Shown piece by piece: positions 33,634-42,264 of a stretch of DNA of 64,000 nt; position 1 is the stretch's first letter; each line of letters starts with the position of its first letter. The notes beneath the pieces are model-generated. The model was not told where the DNA came from and did not search any database. It saw only the letters and a list, made by a program, of their open reading frames with translations. Source of the stretch: Lachnospiraceae bacterium (GTDB taxonomy: Bacteria > Bacillota > Clostridia > Lachnospirales > Lachnospiraceae); contig JAFRIW010000050.1 in the NCBI GenBank assembly GCA_017432565.1, positions 20,243-84,242 on the forward strand, written 5' to 3'. A program made the translations under genes and the position numbers.

Positions 33634-35130
33634 ATGATTCATCAGTATAAGCTGAACGGTTACAACATTGTTCTGGACACCTACAGCGGGAGCATCCACA
33701 CCACGGATGAGCTCGGCTTTGAGGTGATCCGCATGGTTGACGAAACGGTGCGGGCCCGGTGTGCGGCAGATGCCGGCGCACAGACGCTGACCGAATCCGC
33801 GTGCGCCGCGCAGGTGCTTCAGGATGAGAATATCCGTGGGGAGTTCACAGAGCGCCTTCTGGCAAAATACGGCAGCAGTACCGGGGCAGAGGAGATCGGG
33901 GAGTGCTTCGACGATGTGCTGGAACTGGTGCGGGCCGGGAAGCTGTTTACGGATGATGTGTACCGGGACAAGGCTTTCGACCTGAAGCAGAGAAGCACGG
34001 TGATCAAGGCACTGTGTCTGCATGTGGCGCACACCTGCAACCTGAACTGTGAGTACTGTTTTGCCTCCCAGGGCAATTTCCAGGGGACCTCCGGCCTCAT
34101 GAGCTTTGAGGTGGGAAAGCGCGCCCTGGACTTTCTGGTTGAGAATTCGGGCTTCCGCAGGAATCTGGAGGTGGACTTTTTCGGCGGCGAGCCGCTGATG
34201 AATTTCGAGGTCTGTAAACAGCTGGTGGCCTATGCGCGCAGCATCGAGAAGGAAAAGAAAAAGAATTTCCGATTCACGCTCACGACCAACGGCGTCGGCG
34301 TCACCGACGAGGTGATCGAGTGGGCGAACCGCGAGTGCCACAATGTCGTGCTGTCCCTGGACGGGCGAAAGGAAGTCAACGATCGCTTCCGGGTGGACAA
34401 GCAGGGGCGCGGCAGCTATGACGTGATCGTTCCGAAGTTTCAGAAGTTTGTGAAGGAGCGCGGCGGCCGGGGCTACTATATGCGCGGCACCTACACGCAT
34501 TTCAACACGGATTTCACAAACGATCTCTTCCATATGGCGGATGATCTGGGCTTCACGGAGCTCTCCATGGAGCCGGTGGTCACTTCGCCCGATTCCCCCT
34601 CCGCGCTGCGGGAGGAAGACAAAGAGACACTGTATGAACAGTATGAAATCCTGGCGAAGGATATGCTGCGCCGGGAGAAGGAAGGTAAGCCGATCACCTT
34701 CTATCACTATATGCTGGATCTTGCCCACGGTCCGTGCATCTACAAGCGGATTTCCGGGTGCGGCTCCGGCACGGAGTATCTGGCCGTCACACCCTGGGGA
34801 GACCTGTATCCGTGTCACCAGTTTGTGAACGATCCGGCCTATAAGCTGGGCGACATCTGGAACGGCATTCAGAACACGGAGCTCCGGGACCGGTTCAAGC
34901 TCTGCAACGTCTACGCGCGCCCCGAGTGCGAGGACTGCTGGGCCAAGCTGTACTGCTCGGGCGGATGTGCCGCCAACGCGCTGCACGCCTCCGGTGATAT
35001 CCTGGGCACCTATGCCTTCGGCTGCGACATTTTCCGCAAGCGGATCGAGTGCGCCGTCATGATGAAGGCGGCGCAGGCGCAGGCCTCCTGCGGAGAGCCG
35101 GCCGGCGATGCCGACGCGGAAGAGGTGTGA
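33634..35130 (+). CDS. scfB: SCIFF peptide radical-SAM thioether maturase
   Basis: 498 residues. An N-terminal PqqD-like peptide-recognition region (about 1-110) precedes the radical-SAM core with C135-x3-C139-x2-C142 (CNLNCEYC), which binds the SAM cluster. The C-terminal SPASM region has further cysteines (near GCGSGTEY, PCHQF, PECEDCW, CSGGCAAN) for auxiliary clusters. It forms Cys thioether cross-links in the SCIFF peptide. Full length for the family. The Shine-Dalgarno is weak (AGGGG about 12 bases before ATG), consistent with lower expression than the precursor. Confidence 0.95.
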   Translation: MIHQYKLNGYNIVLDTYSGSIHTTDELGFEVIRMVDETVRARCAADAGAQTLTESACAAQVLQDENIRGEFTERLLAKYGSSTGAEEIGECFDDVLELVRAGKLFTDDVYRDKAFDLKQRSTVIKALCLHVAHTCNLNCEYCFASQGNFQGTSGLMSFEVGKRALDFLVENSGFRRNLEVDFFGGEPLMNFEVCKQLVAYARSIEKEKKKNFRFTLTTNGVGVTDEVIEWANRECHNVVLSLDGRKEVNDRFRVDKQGRGSYDVIVPKFQKFVKERGGRGYYMRGTYTHFNTDFTNDLFHMADDLGFTELSMEPVVTSPDSPSALREEDKETLYEQYEILAKDMLRREKEGKPITFYHYMLDLAHGPCIYKRISGCGSGTEYLAVTPWGDLYPCHQFVNDPAYKLGDIWNGIQNTELRDRFKLCNVYARPECEDCWAKLYCSGGCAANALHASGDILGTYAFGCDIFRKRIECAVMMKAAQAQASCGEPAGDADAEEV

Positions 35131-35136
35131 TATAAT
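35128..35136 (+). promoter_or_regulatory. Extended -10 overlapping the maturase stop (leaderless candidate)
   Basis: TG-A-TATAAT with consensus TATAAT at 35131-35136, immediately after the stop codon at 35128-35130. The next ATG is at 35147, ten bases away, without a Shine-Dalgarno. It would start the long polysaccharide operon. Confidence 0.5.
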
Positions 35137-35146
35137 AGATAAGTCT

Positions 35147-36325
35147 ATGGGTGCGGAAATCAAAGAGCGGATTTACGTCTGCCATACTTATTATCATGTA
35201 TATATCGCCTGCCTGAAGGAGCTCGCGCTCCGGGAGGGGAAGAGCGGCGCGGGGAAAGCGGATCTGGTGCTTTCGAAGATGTCCAACGACTTCCGGTCCC
35301 TGAGAGAGCGCGCCGCCGCATGCGGGCTGTTTGACGCGGTCATCGAATTTGACGAGAAGGATTACACGTTCTTCCCGGAGCTCGTGGAGCTGAAGAAGGA
35401 CCGCGGCAATATCGCCGCCAATATGCTGCAGCGCATCCGGTTCTGCCGCAGATACGCACAGCTGGAGGAACCGTATGTGCCGGTGGACTTTACCCGTTAC
35501 CGGGATATTTATGTATTCTGTGACTCGGATCCCATCGGCTATTATCTCTCCTATAAGAAAATCCGGTATCACGCGGTGGAGGACGGCCTCGACTGCATCC
35601 GTTACCGGGACACGGCCAGGGACGACAACCGGGGGCATTTCGGCCTGAAGGCCTTTATGGCTGCCCGGGGATGGATTTTCATTCAGAACGGGTACGGAAA
35701 GTACTGTATTGACATGGAGGTCAATGACCTCTCGGCGCTGGATCATCCGACTGCCAAAATGAAGGAGGTGCCGAGGGAGTCTCTTACGGCGCGTCTGACA
35801 GAGGAAGACAAAAAGCTGCTGACCGCCCTGTTTATCGAAAACCGGGATCAGCTGATACAGGCGCTGACAAAGGCAGGGGAGAGCGGCCGGCCGAAGGTGC
35901 TGATTCTGACGGAGCCTCTGTGCAAGGATCTCTCCATGCGGCGCAGGCTCTTTGAGGATATGATAAACGAGTACGGGACGGTCGGCGGACAGGCGGCCGT
36001 GATCGTCGTGAAGCCCCATCCGAGGGATAAGCTGGATTACACGGAGATTTTCCCGCAGCACATCGTGCTGGACGGCTTTTTCCCGATGGAGATTCTGAAT
36101 TTTGTGCAGATCGGGGAAGGAATGCTGTTTGACCGGGTTGTGACGGTCTTCACGGTTCCGTCCTCCATTCACTGTGCGCGGGAGAAGGTCTATCTCGGCG
36201 CGCCTTACATGGACCGCTATGAAGACCCGGAGGAGCATCGGAGCGTGACAAATTCCGCGTTCACTGTCACCGGGACCGGGGATGCGGGAAACAGTCTGAA
36301 AGTCGGAGGAGAGAAGAAGGAATGA
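35147..36325 (+). CDS. Capsule-type glycosyltransferase (polysialyltransferase / GT52-like)
   Basis: 392 residues from the ATG at 35147; an in-frame ATG at 35108 inside the maturase gene is an alternative. The opening RIYVCHTYYHVYIACLKEL and the later VKPHPRDKLDY motif resemble the polysialyltransferase (PF07388) and GT52 groups, which add sialic acid-like or other sugars in capsules and lipo-oligosaccharides. A VEDG segment (about residue 145) also fits. Donor sugar unknown; no sialic acid synthesis genes are in this window, so another sugar is likely. First gene of the long surface-polysaccharide operon; its end overlaps the ABC transporter start. Confidence 0.65.
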   Translation: MGAEIKERIYVCHTYYHVYIACLKELALREGKSGAGKADLVLSKMSNDFRSLRERAAACGLFDAVIEFDEKDYTFFPELVELKKDRGNIAANMLQRIRFCRRYAQLEEPYVPVDFTRYRDIYVFCDSDPIGYYLSYKKIRYHAVEDGLDCIRYRDTARDDNRGHFGLKAFMAARGWIFIQNGYGKYCIDMEVNDLSALDHPTAKMKEVPRESLTARLTEEDKKLLTALFIENRDQLIQALTKAGESGRPKVLILTEPLCKDLSMRRRLFEDMINEYGTVGGQAAVIVVKPHPRDKLDYTEIFPQHIVLDGFFPMEILNFVQIGEGMLFDRVVTVFTVPSSIHCAREKVYLGAPYMDRYEDPEEHRSVTNSAFTVTGTGDAGNSLKVGGEKKE

Positions 36326-38079
36326 TCAGATCCTTCCGGAAAATCAATCTGCTGCTGGACCGCCGGCAGAAACTGACCATGGCCGGCCTCGTGCTGGTGA
36401 TGCTGGTCGGCGCCATTCTGGAGGCCCTGGGCATCACCATGATCATCCCGGTCCTCGAAGCCATCATCGATCCGGATTTTGTCTCCAATAATCCGTTCCA
36501 TATGGGCGAGCTGTACAAGGCGCTCGGCATGCAGTCGACGAAGCAGTTTGCCGTGACCATGATGGTGGCCATGGTGGTGATTTTCGCCGTCAAAAATATA
36601 TACCTGTATTTTGAACAGGTGCTGCTGCTCCGCTTCATCTACACCAACCAGTTCGCGACGAGCAACCGGATGATGATCAATTTCATGAAGCGGCCCTACG
36701 AGTATTACCTGAATGCCAACACAGCCGTGATCCAGCGCAATATCACGTCGGATATCAACAACGTGTACGCGCTGATTCTGAATCTTCTGCAGCTGACCAG
36801 CGAGATCATTGTCTTCACCATTCTGGTCTGCCTGCTGTTCACCTACGACGCGAAGATGATCCTGACGATTGCCGCCCTCCTGATCGCGGTGCTGATGCTG
36901 ATCAAGTTTTTCATCAAGCCCGTCATGCTGAAGGCAGGCCGGGAGAACCAGGATTTCTACGCCGGACTCTTCAAGTGGATTTCCGAGTCGGTGGACGCGG
37001 TGAAGGAGATCAAGATCGCCGGCAAGGAAAACTATTTCATCAACGAGTACAGCAAGTGCGGAAACGGCTATGTGAATGCGGTTCAGAAATATACGCTCTA
37101 CAGCTCGACGCCGCGCCTTCTGATCGAGTGGATCTGCGTGGCGGGGCTGGTGCTTTACATGGTCTTTGAGATCATGCGGGGCGGCACCAATCTGGCGGGC
37201 CTCGTTCCCCAGCTGGGCGTCTTCGGTCTGGCGGCGGCAAGACTTCTGCCCTCGGCCAACCGCATCAACACCTATCTGACCAATATTTCCTACTTCCAGC
37301 CGTTCCTGGACAATGTCAGCGACAACCTGCAGGACGAGATCCACGACCGGGATATTTCGTACCGGCTCGAGGATTATCCGGCCAGTGAGCAGGTGGAAAA
37401 GCTGCCGGTGACGAAGGAGATCCGCCTGGAGCACATCACCTATCATTATCCGAATTCGGACCGGTATATTTTCCGGGACGCCGACGCGGTGTTCCCGGTC
37501 GGAAAATCCGTCGGTATCGTCGGCTCCTCGGGCGGAGGCAAAACCACGCTGATCGATATCATGCTGGGGCTTCTGCGGCCGGAGAGCGGCGTGATCACCG
37601 CCGACGGCGTGGATGTGCGCACGCACTATCAGGGATGGCTGAAGAACATCGGCTATATCCCGCAGTCCATTTATATGCTGGATACGACCATCCGCCGGAA
37701 TGTGGCCTTCGGCGTGCCGGATGAAGAAATTGACGATGAGAAGGTCTGGCGCGCGCTGCGCGAGGCCCAGCTGGAGGAGCATGTGCGCTCCCTGCCGGAG
37801 GGGCTGGACACCGAGATCGGCCAGCACGGCATCCGTTTTTCCGGCGGACAGAGACAGCGGATCGGCATCGCCCGGGCGCTCTTCGAGGATCCGGAAGTAC
37901 TGGTGCTGGACGAGGCGACCTCCGCGCTCGACAACGAGACGGAGAAGGCCATTATGGATTCGGTCAATCTGCTCCACGGAAAAAAGACCCTGATCATCAT
38001 TGCCCACAGGCTGCAGACAATCGAAAAATGTGATCTGATTTACCGCGTGCAGGACGGAAAGGCCGTCCGGGAGAGATGA
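36322..38079 (+). CDS. ABC-type lipid-linked oligosaccharide exporter (PglK/MsbA-like)
   Basis: 585 residues, a half-transporter with membrane domain (about 1-330) fused to an ATPase. Walker A is GSSGGGKTTL, the signature motif is FSGGQRQRIG, and Walker B is LVLDEATSALD. It resembles the PglK class that flips undecaprenyl-linked oligosaccharides, and fits the PglF/E/C/A-like genes further down this operon. Its start overlaps the previous stop (ATGA), and its own stop overlaps the next start likewise. With the Wzx-like protein at 22450 the window encodes two possible flippases. Confidence 0.9.
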   Translation: MIRSFRKINLLLDRRQKLTMAGLVLVMLVGAILEALGITMIIPVLEAIIDPDFVSNNPFHMGELYKALGMQSTKQFAVTMMVAMVVIFAVKNIYLYFEQVLLLRFIYTNQFATSNRMMINFMKRPYEYYLNANTAVIQRNITSDINNVYALILNLLQLTSEIIVFTILVCLLFTYDAKMILTIAALLIAVLMLIKFFIKPVMLKAGRENQDFYAGLFKWISESVDAVKEIKIAGKENYFINEYSKCGNGYVNAVQKYTLYSSTPRLLIEWICVAGLVLYMVFEIMRGGTNLAGLVPQLGVFGLAAARLLPSANRINTYLTNISYFQPFLDNVSDNLQDEIHDRDISYRLEDYPASEQVEKLPVTKEIRLEHITYHYPNSDRYIFRDADAVFPVGKSVGIVGSSGGGKTTLIDIMLGLLRPESGVITADGVDVRTHYQGWLKNIGYIPQSIYMLDTTIRRNVAFGVPDEEIDDEKVWRALREAQLEEHVRSLPEGLDTEIGQHGIRFSGGQRQRIGIARALFEDPEVLVLDEATSALDNETEKAIMDSVNLLHGKKTLIIIAHRLQTIEKCDLIYRVQDGKAVRER

Positions 38080-39293
38080 GAGAAGAGCATAGTCACAGAC
38101 GCAATCCAAGCTTTGAACTGCTCAGGATGATCGCCATGTTCATGGTCGTCATGCTGCACTATCTGTCGCGCACGGATTCCCTGGTGCGGGCCGGCGAGGC
38201 TCTCACGGGCGTCCGGATCGCGGGGAGCCTCATGGAGTCGCTCTGTATTGTGGCGGTGGACACGTATGTTCTCATCAGCGGCTATTTCCTGGTGGAATCC
38301 GGATTCAGGATCCGGCGCCTCGTGATGCTGCTTCTTCAGGTTCTGTTCTATTCTCTGCTGATTCCCGCGGGACTCGCGGCGCTGGGCATCCCCGTGCAGG
38401 GCACGGGCCTGAGCACGGCTGTTCCCTATTTCCTGCCCATCTCCACGGAACATTACTGGTTTGTGAGCTCCTATGTGCTCATGTATCTGTTTTCGCCGCT
38501 TCTGTCCGCGGCTGCACACAGGCTCTCCAAGCGACAGCTGCAGATCACCATTGCCCTTCTGATGATTTTCTACTGCGTGATTCCGAGCCTCTCGCCGTTC
38601 ATCCTGTCCCTGGACCGGTACGGGTATGATGCAGGGTGGTTCTGCTGTCTGTTTCTTTCGGCGGCGTATCTGCGGCTCTACGGCCTCTCCGGCGTGACTG
38701 CGGAGCAGGCAAGACTGTGGGCATTGCAGCAGCAGGAAGAAGGCCTTCCGGAAGAGAAGCCGGCCTGGCGCGGCGCTTCTTTCAAAATCTGGTCGCTGCG
38801 CGGCCGCAACCGTCTGCTGCTGTATTTTCTGATGTCCGCACTGACCTTTGCGGCCACACTGATCCTGAGCATCGCGGCCACGAAAATCCCCGCCCTGACG
38901 CATTTCTCCACGGTTCCGCTGCACTATAACGCCATTTTCTGTTTCCTGGGCGCTTTAGGGCTGTTCGGCGCCTTTGAGAAGCTGCTTCTGCGGGAGGATA
39001 AGGCCGCGGACCTGATCCGGCGGATCGCGCCGCTGACCTTCGGCGTGTATCTGATTCACCATCACATTGATATCCGGGACCGCTGGATCCCGTGGACGCA
39101 GTGGATGCTGGGAGAGCGCTCGGCAAATCCTGTCGTCTTTCTTCTGCAGGCCGTCCTGACGGTTCTGATTGTTTATATCATCTGTCTTCTGATCGAAGTG
39201 ATCAGAAGCGCGATTTTCTCCTTCATCGGACGGTACGCGAAGGGAACGAAGGCGGACCGGCTGATCGACTGGATTGACGGGAAGTTTTCATGA
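38076..39293 (+). CDS. Acyltransferase family 3 membrane protein (OafA-like)
   Basis: 405 residues, about ten membrane helices. The first helix carries the family signature (RNPSFELLRMIAMFMVVMLHYLS) with the conserved Arg and His. A long cytosolic Arg-rich loop follows at about residues 210-250. These proteins usually O-acetylate sugars of surface polysaccharides from acetyl-CoA. Four-base overlaps with both neighbours. Confidence 0.85.
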   Translation: MREEHSHRRNPSFELLRMIAMFMVVMLHYLSRTDSLVRAGEALTGVRIAGSLMESLCIVAVDTYVLISGYFLVESGFRIRRLVMLLLQVLFYSLLIPAGLAALGIPVQGTGLSTAVPYFLPISTEHYWFVSSYVLMYLFSPLLSAAAHRLSKRQLQITIALLMIFYCVIPSLSPFILSLDRYGYDAGWFCCLFLSAAYLRLYGLSGVTAEQARLWALQQQEEGLPEEKPAWRGASFKIWSLRGRNRLLLYFLMSALTFAATLILSIAATKIPALTHFSTVPLHYNAIFCFLGALGLFGAFEKLLLREDKAADLIRRIAPLTFGVYLIHHHIDIRDRWIPWTQWMLGERSANPVVFLLQAVLTVLIVYIICLLIEVIRSAIFSFIGRYAKGTKADRLIDWIDGKFS

Positions 39294-41086
39294 GAGAAAG
39301 CGCTGCTTCAAAATTCATAGGAGCCCTGAAGAAGCGGCAGCGCCCGCTGGAAAAATATGTTTTTCCGGTTCTTCTTCTGCTGTGGCCGCTGGCGGCTGTC
39401 CGGGAGGGAATCTGTCTCTCGGATCCGGCCTACAGTCTCAGCAATTATGAATACCTGACCCCGGACTATCCCTGGTATTTCGCGACCCTGACCGCAAACG
39501 GCCTGGGGAAGCTGCTGATGAAGATCAGCGGAGGGGGCCTTTTGTCCATGAATGTGCTGACCGGCCTGCTGGTCTCCCTGACAGCACTGCTGTGCTATTT
39601 CATTCTGCAGCGGCTGATCCCCGGCTGGATGGTATTTCTCGGCGAGATGACCGCCGTCAGCCTGTGCTGGTGCCCGACCGTGATTCTCTACAATTATCTC
39701 GGTTATTTCCTGCTGACACTCGGATGCCTGTTTCTGTTCCTGGGTGTCCTGGACACGAGGAAGGAGCTGTATTTTGCCCTGGCCGGTCTGTGTCTGGGCG
39801 CCAATGTGACAGTGCGGATTGCCAATGCCGTTCAGGCGGCGCTGATCCTGGCCGTGTGGTTCTATTTTGCGGTAAGACCCGGCAGCCAGAAGAAGCAGAA
39901 TACGGCGGAGTGTCTGAAGGCGACAGGCCTGTGTATTCTGGGCTATGCCGTCGGCTTTCTGGTTCCGGTGCTGTGCAGTATGGTTTTCCACGGGCCGGCG
40001 TATTTTGCCGCGATTCCGGGCATCCTTTCCATGACGTCCGGCTCCGCCGGATACGGGATGGGCGCCATGCTGCGGGATATTCTGAATGCGTATGTGTCCG
40101 CGGGAAAGTGGACGTTCATGATGCTGGGAGCGGCCTTTGCGGGCATGATTCTGTTCCTGCTGCCGGTGACAAGGCGGTTCAGGCTGCCGGCTCTGGTCCT
40201 GTATCTGATGGGCGCTGCGGTAATGATCCGCTTCTTCTACGGGAGAGGCATGTTCACGGTCAATTATCAGGATTACTGGTGTATGTTCAGCTGGGGCATG
40301 CAGTTTGTGATCCTGACCTGGCTCACGGCACTGCCGGGGCTTGCCGGGGCAGCAGGAATCAGCGCGGAGGAGCGCTTCCTGTGTGCCCTGAGCCTTCTGC
40401 TGGTGGTGCTGCTGCCGCTGGGCTCGAATAATTACACCTTTCCGGTGCTCAACTGTCTCTTTGTGACAGCGCCGGTCACGCTGTGGATGCTCCGCCGCTT
40501 TGCGGCGGCCCTCACGCTCCGGGAGAAAGCCCGGACGGGACGGGCGGGCGCCTGTACGGCATTTTTCGCGATGGCGCTGGTGATTGTGCTGATGACGCTC
40601 CTGCAGGGCGGACTGTTCCACGTCTGTTTTGCCTTCCGCGACGGAACCGACGGGACAGCGCGCAGCGCACAGGTAACTGCCGGCGGAGAGCGGACAGCGG
40701 GGATGCACACAACGCCGGAAAACGCGGCGCGGCTCGAGACTCTGCTGGGCGTGCTGGCGGAGAATACGGATGAAAAGAGCACAGGTATTTTCTTCGGGAA
40801 CCTGCCCGGCGTGCATTATTTTGCCCGGATCAGACCCGCTCTGGAAACGACCTGGCCGGATCTGGACAGTTATCCGACTGCGTGGATGGAAGAGAGACTG
40901 CAGGCCATCTCACAGGGAAGCGGGAGCCTGCCGGTGGTGGTTATGAGCACGCAGGAGACCGGCTACGCGGAGGACGAAATGAAGCGTGAGCTGCTTTCGG
41001 ATTTTATGACCGCGCATCACTATCAGACAATTTATGAGGGGCAGGATCTGGTGATCCGGTGTGCCCCGAAGTTCAATGAGGATTAA
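39290..41086 (+). CDS. GT-C-like multi-pass membrane protein
   Basis: 598 residues with many membrane helices and a soluble C-terminal part (about 440-598). No soluble glycosyltransferase motif is seen. A first extracellular loop with acidic residue (LSDPAYSLSNYEYL) is like the catalytic loop of GT-C enzymes that use polyprenyl-phosphate sugars. I cannot identify it further. A GT2 that makes such donors is encoded at 44067. It overlaps the previous gene by four bases. Confidence 0.6.
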   Translation: MRESAASKFIGALKKRQRPLEKYVFPVLLLLWPLAAVREGICLSDPAYSLSNYEYLTPDYPWYFATLTANGLGKLLMKISGGGLLSMNVLTGLLVSLTALLCYFILQRLIPGWMVFLGEMTAVSLCWCPTVILYNYLGYFLLTLGCLFLFLGVLDTRKELYFALAGLCLGANVTVRIANAVQAALILAVWFYFAVRPGSQKKQNTAECLKATGLCILGYAVGFLVPVLCSMVFHGPAYFAAIPGILSMTSGSAGYGMGAMLRDILNAYVSAGKWTFMMLGAAFAGMILFLLPVTRRFRLPALVLYLMGAAVMIRFFYGRGMFTVNYQDYWCMFSWGMQFVILTWLTALPGLAGAAGISAEERFLCALSLLLVVLLPLGSNNYTFPVLNCLFVTAPVTLWMLRRFAAALTLREKARTGRAGACTAFFAMALVIVLMTLLQGGLFHVCFAFRDGTDGTARSAQVTAGGERTAGMHTTPENAARLETLLGVLAENTDEKSTGIFFGNLPGVHYFARIRPALETTWPDLDSYPTAWMEERLQAISQGSGSLPVVVMSTQETGYAEDEMKRELLSDFMTAHHYQTIYEGQDLVIRCAPKFNED

Positions 41087-41099
41087 TAGAGGAGAGAGC

Positions 41100-42248
41100 A
41101 TGCAGACTTATCGAATTCCGTTCAACAAACCGCCCTATATCGGGACAGAGCTTTCTTATCTGGAGCAGGCCTGTGCCGTCAACCGCAAAATCTGCGGAGA
41201 CGGTCCGTTTACGAAGCAGTGCTCGGCGTGGCTCGAGGAGCACACCGGCACGGCGAAAAGCCTTCTGACCACCTCCTGCACGCATGCGCTGGAAATGGCG
41301 GCGTACCTCTCCGGGATTCAGCCCGGGGACGAGGTGATCATGCCTTCCTATACGTTTGTCTCCACGGCGGACGCCTTTGTGCTGCGCGGCGCTGTTCCCG
41401 TTTTCATCGACATCCGGCCGGACACCATGAATCTGGACGAAACCCTGATCGAGGACGCCGTGACGGAGAAGACGAAGGCGATCGCCGTCGTGCACTATGC
41501 CGGCGTTTCCTGCGAGATGGACACGATTATGGAGATCGCCCGGCGCAGGGGATTGATGGTCATCGAGGACACGGCGCAGGGCATTATGTCGACTTATCAC
41601 GGGAAAGCCCTTGGAACCTTCGGCGAGTTCGGATGCCTGAGCTTCCATGAGACCAAAAATTACAGTATGGGTGAGGGCGGCGCACTGCTGATCCGGGATC
41701 CGGAATATGTGGAGCAGGCGGAGATCCTCCGCGAAAAAGGAACGAACCGGAGCAAGTTTTTCCGGGGACAGATCGATAAGTATACCTGGGTGGATTTCGG
41801 CTCCTCCTATCTGCCGAGCGAGCTGAACGCCGCCTATCTGATGGCTCAGCTGGACCGGGCCGAAGAAATCAATGACGCGCGGCTCGCGCGCTGGAATCAG
41901 TACCGCGAGGGCCTGCAGGATCTGGCGGCGAAGGAACGGATCGTGCTGCCGGCGGTTCCGGAGGGATGTGTGCACAATGCCCACATGTTTTATATCAGGA
42001 CAAAGGATCTTCCGGAGCGGACCGCGCTGATCGAGTATCTGAAGGAACGCGGAATTCTCGCGGTGTTCCACTATATTCCGCTGCACTCCGCCCCGGCGGG
42101 TGTGCGCTTCGGGCGTTTTCACGGGGAGGACCGCTATACGACGAAGGAGAGCGAGCGCCTTGTGCGCCTTCCGATGTTCTTTGATCTGACACCGGAAGAG
42201 GCGGACGACGTCCTCACGGCAGTTCACGATTTTTATCGGGAGAATTAA
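41100..42248 (+). CDS. wecE: dTDP-4-amino-4,6-dideoxygalactose transaminase (WecE/RffA-like)
   Basis: 382 residues from the ATG at 41100 (GGAGAGAG before it). A DegT/DnrJ/EryC1-type PLP aminotransferase with Lys186 in the HETKNYSMGEGG motif typical of WecE. It converts dTDP-4-keto-6-deoxyglucose to dTDP-Fuc4N. RmlA/RmlB for the keto sugar and the usual acetyltransferase RffC are not in this window, so the amine may be modified otherwise (see formyltransferase at 56069). Begins 13 bases after the previous gene. Confidence 0.9.
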   Translation: MQTYRIPFNKPPYIGTELSYLEQACAVNRKICGDGPFTKQCSAWLEEHTGTAKSLLTTSCTHALEMAAYLSGIQPGDEVIMPSYTFVSTADAFVLRGAVPVFIDIRPDTMNLDETLIEDAVTEKTKAIAVVHYAGVSCEMDTIMEIARRRGLMVIEDTAQGIMSTYHGKALGTFGEFGCLSFHETKNYSMGEGGALLIRDPEYVEQAEILREKGTNRSKFFRGQIDKYTWVDFGSSYLPSELNAAYLMAQLDRAEEINDARLARWNQYREGLQDLAAKERIVLPAVPEGCVHNAHMFYIRTKDLPERTALIEYLKERGILAVFHYIPLHSAPAGVRFGRFHGEDRYTTKESERLVRLPMFFDLTPEEADDVLTAVHDFYREN

Positions 42249-42264
42249 AACACCGCAGCTGAAG

